A stretch of 64,000 nucleotides of DNA. Origin: G963664115 sp965263045. Its GTDB lineage: Bacteria; Acidobacteriota; Terriglobia; 20CM-2-55-15. Positions 53,820-62,283 of this stretch are shown here, one piece after another. The number at the start of each line of letters is the position of its first letter. The first letter of the stretch is position 1. The stretch lies in contig CBDHGK010000020.1 of assembly GCA_965263045.1 (NCBI GenBank), positions 1 to 64,000 of the forward strand, given 5' to 3'. The position numbers and the translations under genes are program-made. Under the pieces are notes generated by a model, which was not told the origin of the DNA, did not search any database, and saw nothing but the letters and a program-made list of their open reading frames with translations.

Positions 53820-55613
53820 ATGGACAAAGCAGCCGCAGAAACACTACTCCTCAGCCTGCTTGAGCGGCTTGAGGCGGACGCGCGAGGGAGATACTCAAGG
53901 TATGAGAGTTTAGTTTCTGCTTCGGAACGCGCGGCGCTCAGACTCATAATTGAGGACTGGCGCAGAGAGCGGAGGGATTCCACATCGGCTCCTAGAGAAA
54001 CACCTGAAACAATTCATGCCCCAGAACAAGACTCTGGGAAACCGGTCGTGACGAAACAACCCGCACCGCCGGACACGAGTTCTGCCACGCAAGTGGACCA
54101 GGTACGTATCGACAAGACCGTCCTGGGTTTCAGCAAGTCCCCGAAACCGGAGTGGCTCTTGTGTTTAGACTTCGGCACAGCCAAGTCCAAGGCTTTTTCA
54201 GCGACTAATTCTGAAGAACCTGAGTTCCATGAGATCCCATTGGGAAAGATGGACGGTGACCTCGACAATTCGGTCTATGCGATGAGTTCGTCCGTTTGGA
54301 TCGACGACGATGGTCGGGTCTTTGCTGGGGCCGAAGCTATTCGCAGGGGGATGAATTGGGAGCATTCCGGTGTTCAAAGGCGGCGGCGGCTCGATTCTCT
54401 GAAACAAGAAATCAGCCAAGTGCCAGACAGCGGCGCAGAAAGGCGATATCTGGAACCCGACGTTAACCCCACATCCGTGAGACTTACTTACGAAGACGCG
54501 ATTACATTCTATCTGGCCTACATGACTGATCTGGCTACAACTGAGCTTGAAACAAAAGTTGGCACTCGCTACATCAGGAGGAGATTCACGCTGCCGTGGT
54601 GGGAAGAAAAACAGCGGCGATGGGCCACCGAGTTTCTTTCGCAGAACCTCGTTAGAGCACAGCTTTTGGCTGACACGTTCCACGGTAAGTGGAAAGAGGG
54701 AATCCGCGCAACCGATCTGAAGAGTGCCCTGAATCAGGCGGCCAAAGTTAACTCTCGGCTGATGTGGCTTCTAGCCCGGGAGAACACTAAGACAGCATGG
54801 TCATCGGGTCAATGGGGAGGAATACTAGAGCCGCTGGCGGCGGCGTCCAGTCGGGTATGGGCGGACCGGCCAGCTCGTGAACTGATGTTGGTCGTTGACG
54901 TTGGAGCAGGAACCACCGATTTCTCGCTGTTCTGGACCACCCAAAATCTTGATCAGAGACAACTAAGAAAGGCCTTTCCGGTCAAACCCTGCGGCGGGGC
55001 CATCAGGCAAGCAGGGGATACCCTGGACTCACTTCTTGTCGCCGAGCTGCTCAACAGAGCGAATCTCGGCGCTGATCCCACTTTACGACAACGAGTGAGC
55101 GACGGACTCTGGCGTCACGGTGTCCGTCAACTCAAGGAAAGACTCTTTGAAATAGGTGAGATTACTGAAGTACTCGCGAATGATGACAAGGTCTCTCTGA
55201 CAAAAGAAGAGTTCTTGGCTACAGATGGAGTTGCTAGATTCTCGACGAATATTCGGCAGGAGATACGTGATCTCTTGAGCAAGGTTCATCCAAGCTGGGC
55301 CAAGGCAGCCAAGGACCGTGGCCTGATGCTGGTACTAACAGGTGGCGGCAGCGATCTTCCAATGGTAAAGAGTCTGGTGGACGACAACTGGGGTATTGCA
55401 GGAACTTCGGTAGCCTGTCATCGTGCGAAAGCTCTACCTGATCTCGTCAAAGATGAGTTCGATGCCGACTTCGCTCGGGAGTATCCCAAACTTGCAGTTG
55501 CGATGGGTGGTGCCATGCCCATGCTGCTAGATGAGAGCGAGGCTGAACTCGACTGGGCCGGGGGTACGCCAGCGCCCGGCTCGCTGTCACGATACCCGAC
55601 TCGCGGAATCTAG
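53820..55613 (+). CDS. Hsp70/actin-fold (ASKHA) ATPase
   Basis: 597 aa. An N-terminal helical region of about 110 residues (LLLSLLERLEADARGRYSRY) and a Pro/Thr-rich linker precede the ATPase. Phosphate-1 motif LLCLDFGTAKSKAFSA, phosphate-2 motif LMLVVDVGAGTTDFSLFW and adenosine motif LMLVLTGGGSDLPMVKSL are all present. There is no DnaK-like substrate-binding domain or EEVD-type tail. The last residues end in GGTPAPGSLSRYPTRGI. The TAG stop is followed immediately by an ATG of a third, truncated gene. The family within ASKHA proteins is not one I can name. Confidence 0.85.
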   Translation: MDKAAAETLLLSLLERLEADARGRYSRYESLVSASERAALRLIIEDWRRERRDSTSAPRETPETIHAPEQDSGKPVVTKQPAPPDTSSATQVDQVRIDKTVLGFSKSPKPEWLLCLDFGTAKSKAFSATNSEEPEFHEIPLGKMDGDLDNSVYAMSSSVWIDDDGRVFAGAEAIRRGMNWEHSGVQRRRRLDSLKQEISQVPDSGAERRYLEPDVNPTSVRLTYEDAITFYLAYMTDLATTELETKVGTRYIRRRFTLPWWEEKQRRWATEFLSQNLVRAQLLADTFHGKWKEGIRATDLKSALNQAAKVNSRLMWLLARENTKTAWSSGQWGGILEPLAAASSRVWADRPARELMLVVDVGAGTTDFSLFWTTQNLDQRQLRKAFPVKPCGGAIRQAGDTLDSLLVAELLNRANLGADPTLRQRVSDGLWRHGVRQLKERLFEIGEITEVLANDDKVSLTKEEFLATDGVARFSTNIRQEIRDLLSKVHPSWAKAAKDRGLMLVLTGGGSDLPMVKSLVDDNWGIAGTSVACHRAKALPDLVKDEFDADFAREYPKLAVAMGGAMPMLLDESEAELDWAGGTPAPGSLSRYPTRGI

Positions 55614-55775
55614 ATGCAATTCAATGCGTTGAACCTGGGAGAAGGGTACGGCCTGCTGTGGGTTATTGAACTGAACGGGCGTCCAAACCCCGCGATGTGA
55701 TGATATGAGGACCTGCCCAACGAGCTTTTCCACCTCGCCGGCCAGGCCTTTACTGCCGCAATTGGCTGTCAGCGC
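55614..55775 (+). pseudogene. Truncated third gene of the Hsp70-like operon
   Basis: ATG 55614 abuts the ATPase stop. It reads MQFNALNLGEGYGLLWVIEL, NGRPNPAM, then TGA (55698-55700) and continues in frame YEDLPNELFHLAGQAFTAAI until an IS5 fragment. The natural protein was probably longer. It likely encoded a third subunit; nothing is recognised. Confidence 0.6.
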
Positions 55776-55938
55776 TGCTCTTCCAGCGGCCGATCTCCGT
55801 TTCTATTCGGCTGCGCTGGTTGTACCCCGCAGCCACTTGCCAGGCCATGCGGCCATTGCTGCGGATCTGGGCAATATGGCGATCCCGAACGGTCGGATCA
55901 CTACGTCCTTTGGCGGCAGTACCGCCACATCCAGGGTG
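55776..55938 (-). mobile_element. IS5-family internal fragment
   Basis: Matches the middle of the IS5 copy at 18340-18520 (CGGCCGATCT.CGTTTCTAT, GGCTGCGCTGGTTGTACCC). No ends remain. It cuts the third gene of the Hsp70-like operon. Confidence 0.85.
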
Positions 55939-55966
55939 ACCTTGTTGCGTGGAAAGAGGAACACGG

Positions 55967-56163
55967 ATGGTCAGGAAGAAGACGATCGATGGGGGGATCT
56001 TGAAAATCGACCAAGCCAGCATCATGAAGGGGCTCGACTGGGCCTACGATCAAGCGGCGAATGGCGGGCCCTTTTTGAAGTCGGCCGATGATCTGGGGAA
56101 CGAATTCAAACAGGCCTACACCGCAGGCACGGACTCCTTGGATGCGTGTACTAAGCGTTTGGT
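55967..56163 (+). pseudogene. EcsC-like N-terminal remnant
   Basis: The frame begins MVRKKTIDGGILKIDQASIM and reads KGLDWAYDQAANGGPFLKSA, DDLGNEFKQAYTAG, DSLDACTKRLVA, similar to EcsC-family starts (ALxWAYDKA...G). It is cut by the left end of IS21 at 56164. Confidence 0.5.
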
Positions 56164-56333
56164 TGCGTATTCCGCTGATCGTGATCACCAGTTCCGGGAT
56201 CATGATCAGTGATTCCGGGCATCGTGATCACCCGCCGTAGCGAAGTGAGGGTTAGGATCTCAGTTTAGACCTCCCGAAGTCCACGATTCTTGTTTTGAAT
56301 GCTTCCATAATCTTGATATTCATCGCCGGGCCT

Positions 56334-56430
56334 GTGTGTAAATGTGGGAAAGCCGCAGGCTTTTCCAGGGCTGTGGGAATCCACGTTTTTTGTGGATTTC
56401 CATAGCCCATCATTTTCCACAGGCCACTGG
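56334..56430. repeat. Hairpin block near the IS21-A end
   Basis: GGGCTGTGGGAATCCAC and GTGGATTTCCATAGCCC are near-perfect 17-bp arms around TTTTTT; CATTTTCCACAG follows. The same order of motifs (TTTTCCA, GGCTGTGGGAATCC, GGATTTCCAT, CATTTTCCACAG) is in the IS3 leader at 19296-19405. It lies downstream of istB. Confidence 0.65.
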
Positions 56431-56562
56431 TTTGTTTTTTAGGTTCTTTCTCATTCTTCGTCCCGTCCTTACTGAATTCCTGAAAATCCTTCGCGCCAGG
56501 ATCGCGTATCCGCGACGATCGGACGCCAGTCCGAGTTGGACTACCTCGTCGCCAGGTGGGGT

Positions 56563-57324
56563 TCATGCCGGCTCCTTGGAAGAGGGTTTCGGGGCAGCCT
56601 TGGTTTGTCTCATGGATCGTCCCTTCAGTTCGATGCGATGCGCGTTGTGGAGGAGGCGATCGCAGATGGCGTCGGCCTGGTTCGGGTCGCCGATGACGCC
56701 GTGCCAGTCGGCGACCGGGAGCTGGCTGGCGATCAAGATGGCGGAGCGTTCGCTCCGTTCCTCGACGACTTCGATCAAGTCCCGGCGTTCGGCATCGCGT
56801 AGCGGGACCAGGAGCCAGTCGTCGATGGCCAGCAGATCGGTCTTGGCCAGCCGTGCCAGAACACGAGCGTAGGAGCCGTCGCCACGGCCGACCGCCAGTT
56901 GGTGCAAGAGCCGGGGCATTCGGACGTAGGCGGCATTGAAACCGCGCCGGCAGGCTCGTTCGACGAAAGCCGAAGCCAGAAAACTTTTCCCGATGCCGGT
57001 CGGACCGGAAATGATCAGATTGTGCCGGTCCCGGATCCACCCGCAGGAGCCCAGAGCGAGGACTTGGGAACGGTCCAGACTGCGACGATGTTTGAAGTCG
57101 ACGTTTTCCAGCGATGCAGAGCTGTAGCGCAGCTTGGCCACGCGCAGACGCCGGGTGAGCTTACGGTGCTCCCGGGCCGTCCATTCTTCATCCACTAGAA
57201 GGCCCAGACGCTCCTCGAAACTCAGATCCGTGTACTGATTCGAGCGGCGTTGCTGCTCGAGGGCTTCGACCATGGCCGATAGCTTCATCTGGTTCATCTT
57301 CTCCAGGGTTTGTTCCATTAGCAT
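56563..57324 (-). CDS. istB: IS21-family helper ATPase IstB (element A)
   Basis: 253 aa from ATG 57324 (MLMEQTLEKMNQMKLSAMVE). Walker A LIISGPTGIGKSFLASAFVE and Walker B DLLAIDDWLLVPLRDAERRD; the sensor follows in SAILIASQLPVADWHGVIGD. IstB is an AAA+ ATPase that helps IstA choose a target. Frame intact. Confidence 0.92.
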   Translation of the reverse strand: MLMEQTLEKMNQMKLSAMVEALEQQRRSNQYTDLSFEERLGLLVDEEWTAREHRKLTRRLRVAKLRYSSASLENVDFKHRRSLDRSQVLALGSCGWIRDRHNLIISGPTGIGKSFLASAFVERACRRGFNAAYVRMPRLLHQLAVGRGDGSYARVLARLAKTDLLAIDDWLLVPLRDAERRDLIEVVEERSERSAILIASQLPVADWHGVIGDPNQADAICDRLLHNAHRIELKGRSMRQTKAAPKPSSKEPA

Positions 57325-58891
57325 GTGTGCTCTCCTCTGGCTCCGCATAATAGGCGGCGCCGCGAATGTTGTCGTGATGGGGCGTGGGTAGGGTTTCGGA
57401 ATCCTCGAACGGCAAACGGTCCTGGGCCGAGGACAGGATGTTTTTGACGGTTCGGTAGCTATAGGACTGTAAGCGAAGTGCTCGGGCACTGGCGGCTTCG
57501 AGCCGCTGGGCGCCGTAGCGGCGTCCCAGGCTCATCAATCCCAGGCAGGAGCGGTACCCCTGCTCAGGATGGGGCCACCGTTTTATCATCTCCTCGGCCA
57601 GTCGGCCGGTCTGAGAGCCGGTTTTCTCCGCCCAACGGATCAGCCGGGATGGTGTCCATGCCGCATGGGCTCGATGGGAACTGGGCATATGTTCCGACAG
57701 AGTCGACGGTTGGTGATCGTAGCGGCGAGGATGAGAGGCGACGCGCCGGCCTTTGTGGTAGACCTCGACAATCGAGGCGGTGTAACGCGCTTCCAGGGTT
57801 TCCTGGATCAACTGGTAGGGCACGCTGTAGGGATGGTGATCCACGGTCACGTGGTAGTCGATATTGGCACGACAGCCCTTCCACTCGGCCTGTTCATACC
57901 GATCGGTCGGTAGTGGCTGTAGGGCCGGTCGATCCAGCCTTTCGTAGAGTTCCAGGCGGGACACGCGAAGCTTCTGCATCGGCCGCTGGTTCAGTTCCAA
58001 CAGCAACTTTCGAAACGCCCCGTTCAAGTCCGCCAGACTGAAGAACGTGTGATTCCGGATTCTGGCCAGGAGCTAACGCTGTGCCAGAAGGACCGTGGCT
58101 TCGATTTTTGCTTTGTCTTTGGGTTTCCGAGGCCGGGCCGGAATGACAACGGCGCCGTAATGTTCTGCCTCATCCTGGTAGGTGCGATTCACTCCTGCTT
58201 CGTAGCGGCAGGACAGGGTAATGGCACTCTTGAGTTGATCGGGAACCCAGATCCGGCTCGATCCGCCGAAGAACTCCACCATGCGAATATGTACGCCGAT
58301 CCAGTCGGCGAGTTTCTGGCTCGGTGTCGCTTCGGCGTAGGTATAACCGCTGGCGCCCAGCGCGGCCACGAACAACTCGACTGGTTTAGTTGTGCCCGTC
58401 CGCGGATCCGTCAGTTCTGGCCGTTTGCCGGAAAAGTCGATGAAGGTCTTCTCGCCGGCGCGGTGCACCTGCCGCATCGAGGGCTTCAGTTTCTGGGCCC
58501 ACCGCCCGTAGATCACACAGAACTGGCTGTAGGCATATCCCTTTGGATTCGCTTCCCGGTACTCTTCCCAGAGCAGGTGGAGGGTGACTCCAACACGCTT
58601 CAACTCCTGGTGGATCCGCTCGACATCTGGAACCACCCGTTCCCGAGAGCCCGGTCCCGCGCTGGAAAACAGCCGCGCTTCAAGCGCGGCCTCGTCCAGT
58701 TCCTCAGGCAGCGGCCATTCCAACCCTGCACGTGCCGCCCGTCGGACGTACTCCGAAACCGTCCCTACTCCCACTCGGCAGGCTCGGGCGATGGCCCGGT
58801 GGCTGAGTTTCTGTTCGTGTTTGAGTCGTAGAATCTCGCGTAACTGTCTCATCGATAGCCGTCTTGTTCCCATCAAGTTCTCCTTTTTCAA
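57188..58891 (-). pseudogene. istA: IS21-family transposase IstA (element A), amber interrupted
   Basis: The first part (58891-58073) has LSHRAIARACRVGVGTVSEY and the catalytic AGEKTFIDFSGKRPEL, ending KAKIEATVLLAQR, TAG. The same frame continues LLARIRNHTFFSLADLNGAF and so on, to a C-terminal ENIRGA-like stretch (HDNIRGAAYY). Trp is expected at the stop (AQRW.LA). The frame then runs 137 bp into istB because the normal istA stop is lost. Inactive unless suppressed. Confidence 0.85.
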
Positions 58892-58998
58892 GGAAGAACC
58901 TAACAGGTCTAAACTTCGCTACCGACGGGTGATCATGATCGCCGGAATCGGTGATCATGATGCCCGGAATCAGTGATCACGATCGTCCGGAATACGCA

Positions 58999-59269
58999 CG
59001 TAACGCGAAGTCACTCAGAAAAGGTACAGGGACCCACCCCTGATAGCCTTCCCGAGCCACGCTCAAGACTCCGTTCCAATGATCCGCCTCGACCGCCATG
59101 TGGAGAAACCGTCGACGATCAGCCTGTGGCTGGGCCGCCGGACAAAGTGTGGATCAACCCGCCCGCAGAGTCGCCTACGGTAGCTTAAATTCCGAATGCA
59201 GGTGTCTCAAACTTGTTGACACGTTCCGGTCGCTGGTGGTAGTGAGCCTGGGGCGAAGGCCGATGGTAG
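58999..59269. other. Junction region with 101-bp repeat, copy 2
   Basis: No gene. 59129-59229 is the second copy of the dispersed repeat at 38504-38604. AAAAGGTACAGGGACCCA at about 59020 recalls the string near 45300. Confidence 0.6.
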
Positions 59270-61246
59270 TCACAGGCTTTGAGCCGCCGTAGTCAGTGGT
59301 GGTCTCTTAAAACCCAACTCCTGCCCCACAGCCTCACAGATGCTATCCCGCAACTCGTCGTATCGATCTTTGAAATCATCCCAGTTCTTAGTTTCCTTGA
59401 AGTGCAGTTCAGCCCAAGCGAAGCAGACACATTTTGTTATATGGACCGTAAGAGCCGGGACAAATACTCCGATCTCGTATCTCTCAACACGATCCAATTT
59501 TGCTGCAAGGTTGTAGGCAGGGTGATTGCCATTCACAACAATCTCTCTCGCATCGAAAAAGAACTCATCTTCATTCTCACCCATATTTTCATCTACTCTT
59601 ACCTTTAACCGCTTCCCTGTAATGAGGGCGTATTCACCCGAGACTATGGACGTGAGTGGGCTCGCTGGTTTAGGCTCTGCGTGTTTTGCCTTTCCAATGT
59701 TTCTACTACCACATCCTTCGACATCCCGGAGATCGCCACTTCGACTGACAGCGAACTCCATACAAGCACTAGGTGTTGTCCCTTTGAGGACTCTCCAGCG
59801 TACCTCGCAATCGTTACAATTCCATTCCTCTTTTGACCGGGGCTTCAAATCAATTACAACGGATTCATGATTTTCGCTTGTCTCGCCGGATTTCCCCTTC
59901 TTACTCCGGTCCAGGCGCTCCACATAGTCTCCATAGGCCTCACTTTCCTGGCGATTCAGACATTTCACAGCCGTATCAAGTATCTTCTCTACTATCTGGC
60001 GTTTTTGTTTCTGAGACTCAGAGCGTGTCTCCTGTTCCAACAGTGTGTTCAGTACAGCAACATGGCTTTGAACAAAGGCTTGAAAGGTCTCGAATGTGCT
60101 GTTCCCAATTATGCCAGCCTCGCGGTTCGTAGCATCTTTCAGATCGGGATTGTCGTTTGCCGAGATGTATATCGATCCAGCCACATGTCGAGGAGTAACG
60201 TAGTATTTTCCTCCTGCACGAGCTTTTTTTTCTTTTATCTGGAGCCAATCATCCGATTCTCCTCCGTAGGGAAGAACCCGGCAGTTATCCCTATAAACTT
60301 TGATTCCCATGTGAGATTCTTCACTACCACCGGCCAACGTGCGGTCTTCCCGCTTCAATCCTTGCTGGTAGTACTTTAAGACCCCTTCAACTGGACCACA
60401 TAAAGGAGCTTCTCTCTGTTCCTTCTTTTTTGAGATGATCTTGCCGTTAACTCTGGTTTCACACACATAGGCACCGTGCCTATCTATCCTAAAATCGATT
60501 CGGTGCGACTCCTGCCCAGCTATTGGATTCGTAAGTGGACCTGAGATATCTGGATAATCTGAACAATCAAATAGGATACGGAAGTTCTGATCCTTCCGCT
60601 CCGCAGCAATGAGATGGCGAAGTATGTTCTGTACTTTTTTAATTGCTTGCTTTCCCCACCGATCTGCTTCACGGAGATCGGAAATTTCGAGGATCGTCCC
60701 ACAATTAAACTCTCTCCGAGGACTTCCTTCTTTGTAAGAAATGTCCATTTCATTGAAATCTTTGTCATCAGTAAAGTTCGCGTAATTCTCAGAGAAAACC
60801 AACTGTAGCGGATTTCCCGGCGAGCGAGTTATTACTTTGACACTGTTGCCAAGTTTTGACAGGGAAAAACGCCCGATTCCTTTTGCGCCTAATCTTGGGC
60901 GCTTAAACTGGGGGCTGTATCGCTCGCGTGCTTTGTTTTCTCCTCCGGCTCGGCCCCACTTGATCTCAACATCTTGTTTCGTCATTCCCGTACCGTTGTC
61001 TTGGATCGAGATAGTGCCATCCTTTTTTCTGGCTTTTCGGAAGCTTATACGGACCTCTGTAGCATCTGCGTCAAAGCCGTTCTTTACCAGCTCACAGAAA
61101 GCAGTTTGAGGATCTTTGATCAACTCGTCCCCAAGGCGGTGAAACATCGAGGCAGAGACGGTGCGCTTGATGACCCTCTTACGTTCATCGTTGGAGGTCG
61201 GAGGTTTGATCATTGATATCTCCCTGTCTATATCTTCTAAACTCAT
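59270..61246 (-). CDS. GHKL-fold ATPase (MORC/Hsp90-like), AT-richer than neighbours
   Basis: 658 aa. N box: DPQTAFCELVKNGFDADATE. G1 box: ISIQDNGTGMTKQDVE. G2 box: RLGAKGIGRFSLSKLGNSV. These define the GHKL ATP lid. A second domain follows with LRHLIAAERKDQNFRILFDC. A C-terminal Cys-rich region (WNCNDCEVRWRVLKG, VEGCGSRN) may be a zinc ribbon. It resembles prokaryotic MORC-like proteins that sit in defence islands. Base composition is clearly lower in GC than flanking genes, indicating separate transfer. The C terminus ends 41 bp from the 101-bp repeat and may be complete. Confidence 0.75.
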   Translation of the reverse strand: MSLEDIDREISMIKPPTSNDERKRVIKRTVSASMFHRLGDELIKDPQTAFCELVKNGFDADATEVRISFRKARKKDGTISIQDNGTGMTKQDVEIKWGRAGGENKARERYSPQFKRPRLGAKGIGRFSLSKLGNSVKVITRSPGNPLQLVFSENYANFTDDKDFNEMDISYKEGSPRREFNCGTILEISDLREADRWGKQAIKKVQNILRHLIAAERKDQNFRILFDCSDYPDISGPLTNPIAGQESHRIDFRIDRHGAYVCETRVNGKIISKKKEQREAPLCGPVEGVLKYYQQGLKREDRTLAGGSEESHMGIKVYRDNCRVLPYGGESDDWLQIKEKKARAGGKYYVTPRHVAGSIYISANDNPDLKDATNREAGIIGNSTFETFQAFVQSHVAVLNTLLEQETRSESQKQKRQIVEKILDTAVKCLNRQESEAYGDYVERLDRSKKGKSGETSENHESVVIDLKPRSKEEWNCNDCEVRWRVLKGTTPSACMEFAVSRSGDLRDVEGCGSRNIGKAKHAEPKPASPLTSIVSGEYALITGKRLKVRVDENMGENEDEFFFDAREIVVNGNHPAYNLAAKLDRVERYEIGVFVPALTVHITKCVCFAWAELHFKETKNWDDFKDRYDELRDSICEAVGQELGFKRPPLTTAAQSL

Positions 61247-61374
61247 TTCAGTACCGGCGAGATCGAGGCCGATGAGAGTTGTTTTGGCGTCGGCCGGGCA
61301 GATTGGACCAAGGCTTCACCGATGGGAACCACACCCTTGTTTACGCTGCATGGCTCCTCAGTTTACCCCTATCA

Positions 61375-61450
61375 AGGGTATCAGGCAGATTGATGAGCAT
61401 CATCACCCCCCTGTCGGGGTGTCGCAGAAGGCCCGCGACCCCGTAGAACC
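61375..61450 (-). mobile_element. Internally deleted copy of the serine-recombinase cassette
   Basis: AGGGTATCAGGCAGATTG (an end) joins directly to the reverse complement of 37741-37812, including the ATGATG start of the recombinase. The coding body is gone. It lies 4 bp from IS21 element B, which may have inserted beside it. The rest of 61247-61453 has no supported gene. Confidence 0.75.
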
Positions 61451-61527
61451 TCAAGGGTCACCCCAAAACCGGCCAACGAAGGTCACCTCAAAATCGGCCA
61501 ATGAAGGCGGCCCGGGACCAGGTTGTT

Positions 61528-62283
61528 TTACCGCGACTTGCCGTGATCGGGCAAGCCTGTTTTGGTACGCCAACTCCGTGGGCCACACTTGAGAATGTGG
61601 CCATGATGGAGGAGGCGGTCGAGCATGGCAGTCACGGCGGCACTATCCCCTAATAGCTTCCCCCAGTCCTCGACCGGACGATTCGAAGTCAGCAGCGTGC
61701 TGGTACGTTCGTAACGTCGCATCACGATCTCGAGCAGTTGCTCGGCGGCGGTCGGGGGGAGCTTACGCATTCCCAGATCATCGATGATCAGCAGGGGCAC
61801 GGTCGCGAGCGATTCCATGTGTTTCCTGCGGTTACCGTCGATAGTGGCTTCGGCGATGTCGTCGAGCAGGGCGTGGGTTTCACGATAGAGGACCCGATAG
61901 CCCTGCAGGATGGCGGCCAGACCGATCGCCTGGGCCAGATGACTCTTGCCAGTGCCGGGTGGACCGAGAAACAGCGCATCTTCGTGGCGGGCGATGAAGG
62001 TGGCAGTAGCGAGATCGAAGACCAGACCGCGATTCATTTTCTTGTTAAAGGTGAAGTCAAAGTCCTGGAGTGTCTTCTGGGGATCGCGGAACTGGGCCTG
62101 TTTTCTGCGCCGTTCCAGCAGCCGGGTACTGCGGCGAGCCAGTTCGTCCGAGACCAGAGAGGAGATCAGGTCGATGGGAGCCATGGCTTCGGACTGTGCC
62201 TGATGGAGACGGGTTTCCAGGACTTCGGCGATGCCGCCCAGGCGGAGTTGGCGCAGCGCTTTTTGGAGTTCGATGAGGTTCAT
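61528..62283 (-). CDS. istB: IS21-family helper ATPase IstB (element B)
   Basis: 251 aa. Walker A ALFLGPPGTGKSHLAQAIGL, Walker B VPLLIIDDLGMRKLPPTAAE and sensor STLLTSNRPVEDWGKLLGD. Start overlaps the istA stop by ATGA. Only about one quarter similar by eye to IstB of element A, so the two IS21 elements are distinct. Confidence 0.94.
   Translation of the reverse strand: MNLIELQKALRQLRLGGIAEVLETRLHQAQSEAMAPIDLISSLVSDELARRSTRLLERRRKQAQFRDPQKTLQDFDFTFNKKMNRGLVFDLATATFIARHEDALFLGPPGTGKSHLAQAIGLAAILQGYRVLYRETHALLDDIAEATIDGNRRKHMESLATVPLLIIDDLGMRKLPPTAAEQLLEIVMRRYERTSTLLTSNRPVEDWGKLLGDSAAVTAMLDRLLHHGHILKCGPRSWRTKTGLPDHGKSR

Larger units (their letters stand above)
56164..58998 (-). mobile_element. 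IS21-family element A
   Basis: 2835 bp. Left end TGCGTATTCCG and right end CGGAATACGCA are inverted; near each end ATTCCGG.CATCATGATCA-type motifs recur two or three times, the multiple transposase-binding sites typical of IS21. Genes istA (broken) and istB lie on the minus strand. No target duplication recognised. Confidence 0.85.
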
